Below, piece after piece: positions 5,195 through 11,074 of a stretch of DNA of 13,135 bases (position 1 is the stretch's first letter; each line of letters begins with the position of its first letter). The DNA comes from Muribaculaceae bacterium. Its GTDB lineage: Bacteria; Bacteroidota; Bacteroidia; Bacteroidales; Muribaculaceae. The notes under the pieces were generated by a model that was not told the DNA's origin, ran no database searches, and worked only from the letters and a program-made list of their open reading frames with translations. The position numbers were made by a program, and so were the translations under genes. The stretch lies in contig JAIDTS010000548.1 in assembly GCA_029060585.1 (NCBI GenBank), forward strand, positions 1 through 13,135, in the 5' to 3' direction.

Positions 5195-6817
5195 ATGATC
5201 AACCTGCTCTACATAGACCTTTTCTGCGGAGCCGGGGGTACATCCACCGGAATCAACTCCGCAAGACTCGAAGGAGAAGAGTGCGCGAAGGTGATAGCAT
5301 GCGTAAACCATGACGCCAACGCCATAGCCTCCCATAGGGCCAACCATCCAGAGGCTATGCACTTCACTGAGGATATTCGGACTCTTGAACTGTCTCCGCT
5401 TGTAGACCACGTCCGGAAATGCAAGGACGAGAATCCGACAGCTCTGGTCGTTTTGTGGGCCTCGCTCGAGTGCACCAATTTCAGTAAGGCTAAAGGTGGC
5501 CAGCCGAGGGATCCGGACAGCCGGACATTGGCCGAGCATCTTTTCCGATATATCGAGGCTATCGACCCCGACTACATTCAGATTGAGAACGTGGAGGAAT
5601 TCCAAAGCTGGGGAGATGTTGATGAGAATGGCAGGCCAATCTCCATGGACCGCGGACGCTGCTATCTTCGCTGGGTTCGGAATGTAAAGAAGTATGGCTA
5701 CGACTTCGAGAGGAAGATAATGAATGCCGCAGACTACGGTGCATACACCTCTCGCAAACGATTCTTCGGAATCTTCGCCAAGAAAGGCCTGCCGATCGTG
5801 TGGCCGGAGCAGACTCATTGTAAGCGTAGCAATGCTGAATTCTTTGCTGATGAGCTTGAACCATGGAAACCGGTCAAGGAAGTGCTCGATTTTACCAATG
5901 AAGGAGATAGCATCTTCGGAAGAAAGAAACCTCTTTCTGAAAATACCCTCGCACGCATATATGCCGGACTTATCAAGTTCGTGGCCGGAGGCAAGGATGC
6001 TTTTCTCATCAAGTATAACTCCATCAATCAGAAGACAGGGAAGTATTGTCCGCCGTCAGTTGACGAGCCATGTCCAACTGTAGCATGTCAGAACCGACTA
6101 GGCCTCGCCAGGGTCTGTTTCCTTTCGAAGCAGTTCAGCGGAAGCCCCTACGACAAGAATGTGTCAGTGGAAGAACCAGCAGGGACAATCACTACTATAG
6201 ATCATCACGCATTTGTGTCGGTCTGCTATGGCAACGGCTATAACAAGGGTGTCGACGATCCGGCACCGACATTGACAGCCAAAGATAAGCTTGCACTTGT
6301 CAATGTACATTTCATAGACAACCAATATGGCAATGGCAAGCCGACATCTGTTGACTCGGTCTCCGGCTCAATAATGACAAACCCAAAGCAGAAGCTTGTG
6401 ACGTGCGACCGGTTTCTGATGAACCCTCAGTTTGAATCGGCAGGATCATCGGTCGAAGACCCATGTTTCACATTGATTGCCCGGATGGACAAGCGGCCCC
6501 CTTATTTGGTGATGACCGAGACTGGAAACGTAGCCATCGAGATATATGAGACCGATTCACCGATGACCCGCAAGATTAAGGAATTCATGGCTATGTATTC
6601 CATCATCGACATCAAGATGCGTATGCTCATGATTGAGGAAATTAAGCTAATCCAAGGATTCCCTCGTGATTATGTACTTATCGGGACTCAAGCTGAACAG
6701 AAGAAGTTTCTCGGGAATGCGGTTGAGGTAACTGTCGCCAGAAAATGGTGCGAGGCACTCTGCGCATGCCTGCGAGATTTTGATTTGACGGACTATCATT
6801 CAAGACAAGCAGCTTAG
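5195..6817 (+). CDS. Solitary DNA cytosine-5 methyltransferase
   Basis: A 540-residue C5-cytosine DNA methyltransferase using S-adenosylmethionine. Motif I is DLFCGAGGTSTG (8-19), motif VI is ENV (131-133), motif VIII is TSRKRFF (185-191), motif IX is EIKLIQGFP (482-490) and motif X is GNAV (507-510). The catalytic motif IV reads SLECTNFS (90-97) with the nucleophile C93, in place of the usual PPCQ-FS. Between motifs VIII and IX is a long target-recognition region with five degenerate repeats of a core like SVEEPAGTITTIDHHAFVSV at about 288, 324, 352, 385 and 419. It is longer than most 350-400 residue family members because of this region. No restriction endonuclease is nearby, so it probably protects phage DNA against host restriction, as in many temperate phages. 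Co-directional with the early gene 35 bases upstream. Confidence 0.92.
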   Translation: MINLLYIDLFCGAGGTSTGINSARLEGEECAKVIACVNHDANAIASHRANHPEAMHFTEDIRTLELSPLVDHVRKCKDENPTALVVLWASLECTNFSKAKGGQPRDPDSRTLAEHLFRYIEAIDPDYIQIENVEEFQSWGDVDENGRPISMDRGRCYLRWVRNVKKYGYDFERKIMNAADYGAYTSRKRFFGIFAKKGLPIVWPEQTHCKRSNAEFFADELEPWKPVKEVLDFTNEGDSIFGRKKPLSENTLARIYAGLIKFVAGGKDAFLIKYNSINQKTGKYCPPSVDEPCPTVACQNRLGLARVCFLSKQFSGSPYDKNVSVEEPAGTITTIDHHAFVSVCYGNGYNKGVDDPAPTLTAKDKLALVNVHFIDNQYGNGKPTSVDSVSGSIMTNPKQKLVTCDRFLMNPQFESAGSSVEDPCFTLIARMDKRPPYLVMTETGNVAIEIYETDSPMTRKIKEFMAMYSIIDIKMRMLMIEEIKLIQGFPRDYVLIGTQAEQKKFLGNAVEVTVARKWCEALCACLRDFDLTDYHSRQAA

Positions 6818-6823
6818 AAACTA

Positions 6824-6958
6824 ATGGCGAGGACTAAGGAATGCACTGAGTGCTGGAAGGGAATCAACTGCTTCAATGGGAGATACTGCACGGAATTGCG
6901 GCGGATGGTGGAATACGCGCCGGTGCCACCCTGCAGGAAAATTATAAACACTAAATGA
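6824..6958 (+). CDS. Tiny cysteine-rich protein
   Basis: A 44-residue frame starting six bases after the methyltransferase stop. It has five cysteines: C7 and C10 as CTEC, then C16, C22 and C37 (KECTECWKGINCFNGRYC, PPCRK). The CxxC followed by spaced Cys suggests a zinc-binding knuckle. Tight spacing to the methyltransferase and a clean Cys pattern argue that it is real despite its size. Function unknown. Confidence 0.6.
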   Translation: MARTKECTECWKGINCFNGRYCTELRRMVEYAPVPPCRKIINTK

Positions 6959-6978
6959 TAATACAAAAATGGATGATA

Positions 6979-7686
6979 CTATTGCCCAAGCAGAACACGC
7001 CTTAGATGAATCACATATTTTGAGACCGCTGGAATTTCTGACTCCAGATGAGAGAGAAGAGATTCAAGCGACTGCCATTGAGTTGAGTCGCCTATGCCGG
7101 AGACTATGCGCAATAGATAGGGAGTGGTGCGTAAGAGAGGCTGCATCGCGTCGGCGATCACACTATAATGCTGCCGATGATAATGGTAATCTCCGAGAAG
7201 AGGCAACCAAGGCCTCACAGATCCATTCAGAAGGAACTCTTCCTTCAGAAATGGGTCGACAGGAAGGTGATTGTCATGATAGTCCCGGAGAATCGGGCAT
7301 GCATGGTTCAGGCCCCTTGTGGCACATAAATCTGAATATCCAAGCCGCCATATCACGAATCGGGACGCTGCTTCGCATAGAGTCTCTTCAAACCACTTCA
7401 GACCTGAGAGACGTCCTTCCATCGGTCCATCTATCAGATGATGAAGATACTCATGGGCATACTGGTATATCCATTGTCCATAATAGTTTTCGGTAGCAGA
7501 TAGAGAAATAATTCGTCGGGCATTGTCATTTCTGCATTCCGGATCTCCAGCCTTATGAACAATAACAAGTAATCTGGGTGAAGTCAGCCCTGAATATTTC
7601 TCCAATATATCTGTAGTAAGCTCCAATAATCCAACTATCGTCGGGCTATGGAAATATCCAAACCCCTCGGAATATAATTCTATCAT
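6979..7686 (-). CDS. HEXXH zinc metallopeptidase-like protein, antisense to its neighbours
   Basis: A 235-residue protein from the ATG at 7686. It contains HEYLHH at residues 78-83, the HEXXH zinc motif, and a glutamate-rich helix WFEETLCEAAS at 98-108, whose E101 or E105 is placed to be the third zinc ligand as in gluzincins. There is no signal peptide or membrane segment, so it should act in the cytoplasm. An in-frame ATG at 7725 would add 13 residues, but a TAnnTTTG promoter element (7713-7720) lies within that stretch, so transcription probably starts after it; I prefer 7686. It is the only minus-strand gene in the right arm, lying in a plus-strand early region, so it looks like separately promoted cargo (a moron). 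I do not recognise the exact family. A plus-strand frame across the same DNA (6969-7496) has no domain and is rejected. Confidence 0.75.
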   Translation of the reverse strand: MIELYSEGFGYFHSPTIVGLLELTTDILEKYSGLTSPRLLVIVHKAGDPECRNDNARRIISLSATENYYGQWIYQYAHEYLHHLIDGPMEGRLSGLKWFEETLCEAASRFVIWRLGYSDLCATRGLNHACPILRDYHDNHLPVDPFLKEEFLLNGSVRPWLPLLGDYHYHRQHYSVIADAMQPLLRTTPYLLRIVSGIGDSTQWQSLESLLSHLESEIPAVSKYVIHLRRVLLGQ

Positions 7687-7696
7687 AATGATTGAT

Positions 7697-7730
7697 TTTG
7701 GTATTGCAAGTACAAAGTTAATCATTTTTG
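7697..7730 (+). promoter_or_regulatory. Possible promoter of the tRNA-like element
   Basis: TTTG at 7697-7700 and CATTTTTG at 7723-7730, 22 bases apart, resemble the Bacteroidetes -33/-7 pair with one mismatch and slightly long spacing. Transcription would begin just before the tRNA-like fold at 7745. It overlaps the putative minus-strand promoter, making a small divergent promoter region. Confidence 0.3.
7713..7720 (-). promoter_or_regulatory. Possible promoter -7 element of the metallopeptidase
   Basis: The minus strand reads TAACTTTG here, an exact match to the Bacteroidetes TAnnTTTG element, about 27 bases before the preferred start codon at 7686. A well-spaced -33 element is not evident (the nearest TTG is only 15 bases away), so this is tentative. 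Confidence 0.4.
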
Positions 7731-7744
7731 CGGAACAATCCGCA
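7729..7744 (+). other. Small hairpin abutting the tRNA-like element
   Basis: TGCGGA (7729-7734) and TCCGCA (7739-7744) form a perfect 6-bp stem with an ACAA loop. It ends exactly where the acceptor stem of the tRNA-like fold begins, so the two could stack coaxially or the hairpin could mark a 5' processing site. There is no T run after it on either strand, so it is not a terminator. Confidence 0.5.
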
Positions 7745-7822
7745 GTCGCGGTAGCTCAAGCGTTAGAGCGCGGTCCGGACGAGCAAGCGGACTGAGATGC
7801 GGGTGGAAGGCCCGTCCGCGAC
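7745..7822 (+). ncRNA. tRNA-like element with aberrant anticodon arm and T-loop
   Basis: A 78-base cloverleaf-like fold. The acceptor stem is a perfect 7 bp (GTCGCGG 7745-7751 with CCGCGAC 7816-7822). The D-arm follows after TA, with a perfect 4-bp stem GCTC/GAGC. The anticodon arm is abnormal: CGGTCCG pairs with CGGACTG over 7 bp with one G-T, leaving a 10-base loop GACGAGCAAG instead of 5 bp and 7 bases. The T-arm has a 5-bp stem GCGGG/CCCGT with one G-T pair, and a 7-base loop TGGAAGG lacking the conserved TTCRA. No CCA is encoded. No sensible anticodon can be assigned. It lies between the antisense metallopeptidase and the small gene at 7862, 40 bases upstream of that gene. It could be a decayed tRNA, a tRNA mimic, or a structured leader. 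Confidence 0.6.
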
Positions 7823-7861
7823 ACAAACCAAATACTAACAATCTAAATAAACACGCAAAAA

Positions 7862-8050
7862 ATGGAAAACGTATTGAAAATCGACTTTGATATGGGCAAG
7901 GTGAGCCTCATGGTCACCGACTGCCCCATCGAGTTCGCCGACTCCCTGATGGAAGTCAACAAAGAGATGGCGGAATATATGGAGACGCTCCGCATGGAGC
8001 TGATCAACAGGCGCGCCAAGATGAATATAGAACACTCAAAAGGATCATGA
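7862..8050 (+). CDS. Small acidic helical protein of unknown function
   Basis: 62 residues: a short beta-prone start (VLKIDFDMGKVSLMVTDCPI) followed by one long charged helix (SLMEVNKEMAEYMETLRMEL) and a basic tail. No recognised domain, signal peptide or membrane segment. Its TGA overlaps the ATG of the next gene (ATGA at 8047-8050), so the two are translationally coupled, and it may assist the DNA-binding protein that follows. The ATG at 7862 has an A-rich leader. Confidence 0.65.
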   Translation: MENVLKIDFDMGKVSLMVTDCPIEFADSLMEVNKEMAEYMETLRMELINRRAKMNIEHSKGS

Positions 8051-8388
8051 ACATGGAAGAGACAACGAAAAAGAAAACAGGTAAGACTCCCGGAGAAGGG
8101 ATGACCATAGCTAAACGTCTGGAGCGCATCGAGCGCCTGATAGCCATCGGCACGAAGGAAGTGCTCAACACCGCAGAACTGGCTCTCTATCTCAACATAT
8201 CGGAAAGCCGGATCCGATCCATCACATCAGAGCGCAGCATCCCCCACTACAAGAACGAATTCGGCAGGGTGTGCTATCTCAAGTCGGAGATCGACAAGTG
8301 GAGGCTCGGTGAAAAAGTCAAGACCAAGGAAGAGCTGAAACAGGAGGCTGCGGCCTACTGCGCTAAGAAACGACTGGAACGAATCTGA
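8047..8388 (+). CDS. Excisionase-like helix-turn-helix protein
   Basis: 113 residues with a MerR/excisionase-type (HTH_17-like) winged helix at about 38-88: EVLNTAELALYLNISESRIR contains the helix-turn-helix, and IPHYKNEFGRVCYLKSEIDK forms the wing and closing helix. The N-terminal 25 residues are basic and probably disordered; the C-terminal helix is charged. Such proteins bend DNA at attachment sites during excision or regulate phage early genes. An integrase lies 2.7 kb downstream, supporting a recombination directionality role, but a regulator is equally possible. The start overlaps the preceding gene by ATGA; an ATG two codons later (8053) is an alternative. It is followed by a terminator at 8419-8461. 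Confidence 0.75.
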   Translation: MNMEETTKKKTGKTPGEGMTIAKRLERIERLIAIGTKEVLNTAELALYLNISESRIRSITSERSIPHYKNEFGRVCYLKSEIDKWRLGEKVKTKEELKQEAAAYCAKKRLERI

Positions 8389-8418
8389 TTTATTGTGTTA
8401 AGTTGTAACTCTGATACC

Positions 8419-8461
8419 GGCGGCGCACCGTCGGGAGACGCATTGCGCCGCCACTTTTCTT
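8419..8461 (+). terminator. Terminator after the excisionase-like gene
   Basis: A perfect 8-bp GC stem GGCGGCGC/GCGCCGCC (8419-8426 with 8445-8452) encloses a second short hairpin CGTC/GACG with a GGGA loop, and is followed by ACTTTTCTTT. It lies 30 bases past the stop of the excisionase-like gene and separates the early operon from the replication genes. Confidence 0.7.
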
Positions 8462-8462
8462 T

Positions 8463-8483
8463 AATGCATAATGCATAATGCAT
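8463..8483. repeat. Three tandem AATGCAT units
   Basis: AATGCAT is repeated three times exactly (8463-8469, 8470-8476, 8477-8483), each holding the palindrome ATGCAT, and followed by AATT. It lies directly after the terminator, about 70 bases before the first DUF6291-type gene. It may be a protein-binding site or a simple repeat. The remaining intergenic sequence to 8550 is AT-rich with no clear promoter match. Confidence 0.7.
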
Positions 8484-8550
8484 AATTGTTTGCGACCGAG
8501 ATTCAGATAAAAACTTCAAATGATTTTTTAACAATAAAATTTATATAGAT

Positions 8551-8796
8551 ATGGCAAAGAGTCCAATTAAGTTTTTAATCTTCGACATGATATGGCACAA
8601 AGCCATACAGGAGCTTCCGGAATATCAGCGCCTGGAAATGTATGAGGCGATCTTCGAATACGCACAGACCGGGCGGATGCCTGACAGCGTCACCGGCGTC
8701 AACCGATCGCTGCTAATGGTGATCTGCGACCGCATACCGGATACCCCTGCGGAGGATACCGACTTGGGGATTCAGGAAGAGTCAGAGACGGAATAA
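8551..8796 (+). CDS. Short DUF6291-type protein
   Basis: 81 residues. The core FDMIWHKAIQELPEYQRLEM followed by YEAIFEYAQTGRMPD matches, position by position in character, the start of the larger neighbour (FDLEWAEVLQEYSEEVRFEV, then YEAIIGYASSGTVPD). This is the N-terminal module of DUF6291 proteins, which occur beside replication genes in Bacteroidales phages. It lacks the basic linker and C-terminal part and ends in an acidic tail. It begins a new operon after the terminator and ends nine bases before its paralogue, so it looks like a tandem duplication reduced to one domain, possibly a modulator of the full-length protein. Molecular function is unknown. Confidence 0.65.
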   Translation: MAKSPIKFLIFDMIWHKAIQELPEYQRLEMYEAIFEYAQTGRMPDSVTGVNRSLLMVICDRIPDTPAEDTDLGIQEESETE

Positions 8797-8805
8797 GAAT
8801 CGCTT

Positions 8806-9762
8806 ATGAGCAAGAACACATTTGTCTTCGACCTTGAATGGGCGGAGGTGCTGCAGGAATATTCAGAGGAGGTCAGATTCGAAGTGTACGAGGCCATAAT
8901 AGGGTATGCGTCCTCGGGGACAGTTCCGGATCTGAAACCTCTGGCAAAAATGGCATTCTCCTTCATCAAGAAGCAGATGGACTACAACCGCGACCGCTAC
9001 GATGCCACCGTCGAGAAAAGGCGCGAGGCAGGGCGCAGCGGAGGACTGGCGCGGGCCGCAAAGATGAGCGAACAGAACCAGGCTGACGAAGCTAATGCTT
9101 CGGATGCGGAGCAAAACCAAGCAAACGTAGCAAATGCTACCAATGCCAAGCAAAGCCAGGCAAACGTAGCAAATCAAGCTGATATTGATATTGTAATTGA
9201 TAATGATATTGTAATTGATAATGATAAATTACTCTCTCTCCCTCTCGGCGTGGGGGGCGATGAAGAAGTTTTGATAAGGAAAGCATATCTGGATGTGTTT
9301 TTCGCCAATCCTAAAGCCACAGCCGACTTCATCAAGAGATGGGAGACCACGGCGGAGGAACTGCGCGAGACCTGCGAGACGGTGCTCGACGAATGGACGG
9401 TCTTCAACGAGACGCACGTCTCCGCGGAAGACGCGCGCAAGCACTTCGTCAGTGCAGTCAGGACGAGGTATGAGAAAAAGATCAGGCAAACTAAGGCGAA
9501 ATCCTCCAGGAGCAGCAGGTCCTCAGGTCGCGTCCATACCGGGACTCTCTCCGGCAAGGGCAAGGATGAGACTGACATCGAGAGGCTCGACCGGCAGCAG
9601 AAGGAGCGCGCCGAGGCATTCGAGAAGCAGGAAAAGGAGGCCGTCAAACCTGCCGAGTACATCAGGAGTCTCGGATATGATCCGAAGAAGGTCACCATGA
9701 TCCAGGTGCTCAATCCCGAATGGCGCGCCGCGCACCCTCCGACAATGAAAGAATCCACTTAA
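8806..9762 (+). CDS. DUF6291-type putative phage replication protein
   Basis: 318 residues. Residues 1-65 are the DUF6291 module (YEAIIGYASSGTVPDLKPLA, then AFSFIKKQMDYNRDRYD), followed by a basic segment typical of the family (VEKRREAGRSGGLARAAK). Residues 89-125 are three copies of a 13-residue Gln/Asn/Ala repeat (EQNQADEANASDA, EQNQANVANATNA, KQSQANVANQA). Then comes DIVIDND twice and an acidic hinge. About 160-225 is helical, with a DnaD-like feel, and the rest is a charged basic tail. Two-domain proteins with a repetitive linker at this map position often serve phage replication initiation. The DNA coding for the linker carries direct repeats and a sharp AT-rich block, as the lambda O gene carries the lambda origin. 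The replication role is inference. Confidence 0.65.
   Translation: MSKNTFVFDLEWAEVLQEYSEEVRFEVYEAIIGYASSGTVPDLKPLAKMAFSFIKKQMDYNRDRYDATVEKRREAGRSGGLARAAKMSEQNQADEANASDAEQNQANVANATNAKQSQANVANQADIDIVIDNDIVIDNDKLLSLPLGVGGDEEVLIRKAYLDVFFANPKATADFIKRWETTAEELRETCETVLDEWTVFNETHVSAEDARKHFVSAVRTRYEKKIRQTKAKSSRSSRSSGRVHTGTLSGKGKDETDIERLDRQQKERAEAFEKQEKEAVKPAEYIRSLGYDPKKVTMIQVLNPEWRAAHPPTMKEST
9070..9180 (+). repeat. 39-bp direct repeats, 2.8 copies, inside the DUF6291-type gene
   Basis: Units run 9070-9108, 9109-9147 and 9148-9180 (last copy short), each coding a 13-residue Gln/Asn/Ala block. The later copies share the string GCAAACGTAGCAAAT exactly. The repeat is codon-phased and sits just left of the AT-rich 18-bp repeat. 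Confidence 0.75.
9187..9222 (+). repeat. Two exact 18-bp AT-rich repeats, candidate origin unwinding element
   Basis: GATATTGTAATTGATAAT occurs twice without a gap (9187-9204, 9205-9222), flanked by partial copies GATATT before and GATAAA after. It is much more AT-rich than the surrounding gene. Next to the 39-bp repeats it resembles an iteron plus unwinding-element layout within an initiator gene. The origin role is inference. Confidence 0.6.
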
Positions 9763-9785
9763 ACCACCAAAAACACCAAAGAAAC

Positions 9786-10232
9786 ATGACAGTATTCAAC
9801 GACAATCCCGATATATGGCCCACGCTTCTTCTCCTCGTGCTTCTGGCCATCGCCGTCTTCGGCGCAATGATGGCCACCAACAGGGCCGACCGTCTCAAGG
9901 ACGAGAGCATCGACCTTGCGCGTCGCCTCGAGGCCCAGGAAGAGATCACCCGCCAGCGCGACCAGCAGCTACTTCTCGCAGAGACAGACGCGGCAAACCT
10001 CCGGAACGACCTCCGGCAGGCAAACGACAGCATCGCAACTGTCAGGAAGGAGAACGTATGTCTCCGCCTTCAGCTGCAGGCCACGTTCAAGGATCTGGAA
10101 TCAATCCGGGCATTCAACGGCGACATGCACCGCGTCATCGACATGGACGCGCAGAAGCTCAAGGAGAAAGACCGGATCATTTCCGAGCAGAAGGATAAAA
10201 TCGACAGACTCATGAAAATAAGACGGAAATGA
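9786..10232 (+). CDS. Membrane-anchored coiled-coil protein
   Basis: 148 residues from the ATG at 9786; a longer in-frame start at 9720 lies inside the preceding gene and is not credible. An N-terminal membrane segment at about 12-30 (WPTLLLLVLLAIAVFGAMMA) is followed by a continuous charged coiled coil to the C-terminus (RLEAQEEITRQRDQQLLLAE, KEKDRIISEQKDKIDRL). With a short acidic N-terminus and basic residues after the segment, the coil is probably cytoplasmic. It resembles neither a holin nor a canonical spanin, which would need the coil in the periplasm. Its TGA overlaps the next ATG (10229-10232), so it is coupled to the unknown 279-residue protein. A role in tethering phage replication or partition to the membrane is possible. 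Confidence 0.7.
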   Translation: MTVFNDNPDIWPTLLLLVLLAIAVFGAMMATNRADRLKDESIDLARRLEAQEEITRQRDQQLLLAETDAANLRNDLRQANDSIATVRKENVCLRLQLQATFKDLESIRAFNGDMHRVIDMDAQKLKEKDRIISEQKDKIDRLMKIRRK

Positions 10233-11068
10233 GCACACACGGAAAGATGATGATGACTGCGGCCACGGCCCTGATAGGTGCGGAGTCATTCGAACGGCAT
10301 TTCATGGAGGCCCTGCGCCGCAATCCGGAATGTCTTGATCTCACACATGGCAGGCCGCTTGATTTCGGAGTGCGCAGGCCATTGGGAGCCATTCCGCGCA
10401 GCCGCCGTCAGTTGACCGACGAGGAGGTGATCCGTCTGATGGGAAAGGAGGAATCGGCCATCTACAACTTCACCGGCATGATGATCGAGGGAATCGCCAT
10501 GCAGGAGATATCCGAATGGATTGCGCGGTGCAAGGAGCGGAAGGGACGCTTCAAGGATTACCGGAAATACACCCGACCGATGGAGCAGGCCATGGGAGCA
10601 TATCTGCAGACCATCGAGCTCTACTGGCAGGACCGCATGGACGTCTACAGTTATTTCTTCGACATGACCCTCGAGGAGTTCCAGAAGGAGCGCGCAGTCT
10701 ATCTCCATCTCGGCATGGACAACGAGATCTGCCGTCAACTGCCAGGCACAGTAGACAGGGAAGCGGCTCTTGAGCTCTGCTTCACGATAGAGATGCTGCG
10801 GAAGAGCTGCGACGTAGACAGGGAGAAGATGGCCGTAATCGCGAAAGCCGCGGGGGCGCCTGTGGTGCGCGACCCCGACCCTTACGTCATGGCCATGATA
10901 ACGGCCTGCAAGAGGATGCAGCGGGAACTCGGACTGACTGTCGAGGTGACGAAACCGATACGTGACGTGATAGACACATTCCATAACCGGCTCCGGCTCT
11001 ACTGCGCACGCCTGCTGGACGAGGAACGGGAAGCACGGGAAGAGGCATTGCAGGAAACCGAAACCTGA
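10229..11068 (+). CDS. Unknown phage protein, 279 residues
   Basis: I do not recognise a family. It is a soluble, mostly helical protein. Residues 25-60 include a proline- and arginine-rich loop (RRPLGAIPRSRRQLTDEEVI), and a long helical stretch follows at 70-160 with many aromatics (MEQAMGAYLQTIELYWQDRM, DVYSYFFDMTLEEFQKERAV). The end is acidic and helical. No nucleotide-binding, zinc or HTH motif is visible. The start overlaps the membrane/coiled-coil gene by ATGA, so the two products may act together. A 508-codon frame on the opposite strand (10286-11812) spans this gene and part of the integrase; it has no domain and is explained by GC-rich codons here. Confidence 0.7.
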   Translation: MSTHGKMMMTAATALIGAESFERHFMEALRRNPECLDLTHGRPLDFGVRRPLGAIPRSRRQLTDEEVIRLMGKEESAIYNFTGMMIEGIAMQEISEWIARCKERKGRFKDYRKYTRPMEQAMGAYLQTIELYWQDRMDVYSYFFDMTLEEFQKERAVYLHLGMDNEICRQLPGTVDREAALELCFTIEMLRKSCDVDREKMAVIAKAAGAPVVRDPDPYVMAMITACKRMQRELGLTVEVTKPIRDVIDTFHNRLRLYCARLLDEEREAREEALQETET

Positions 11069-11074
11069 ATCGAC

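Noticed and set aside
5186..5818. 210-codon minus-strand frame inside the methyltransferase
   Set aside because: It overlaps conserved methyltransferase motifs I to VIII and has no features of its own.
6969..7496. 175-codon plus-strand frame following the Cys-rich gene
   Set aside because: It lies opposite the HEXXH protein, shows no domain, and its composition fits a shadow. Its co-direction with neighbours made it worth considering.
8463..8483. Triple AATGCAT repeat as a CRISPR or iteron array
   Set aside because: Units are only seven bases and contiguous with no spacers; too short to call anything beyond a simple tandem repeat. No CRISPR array is present in the window.
9174..9758. 194-codon Ser-rich minus-strand frame inside the DUF6291-type gene
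   Set aside because: Low-complexity serine and leucine content mirrors the Glu/Lys-rich sense protein; no start context or domain.
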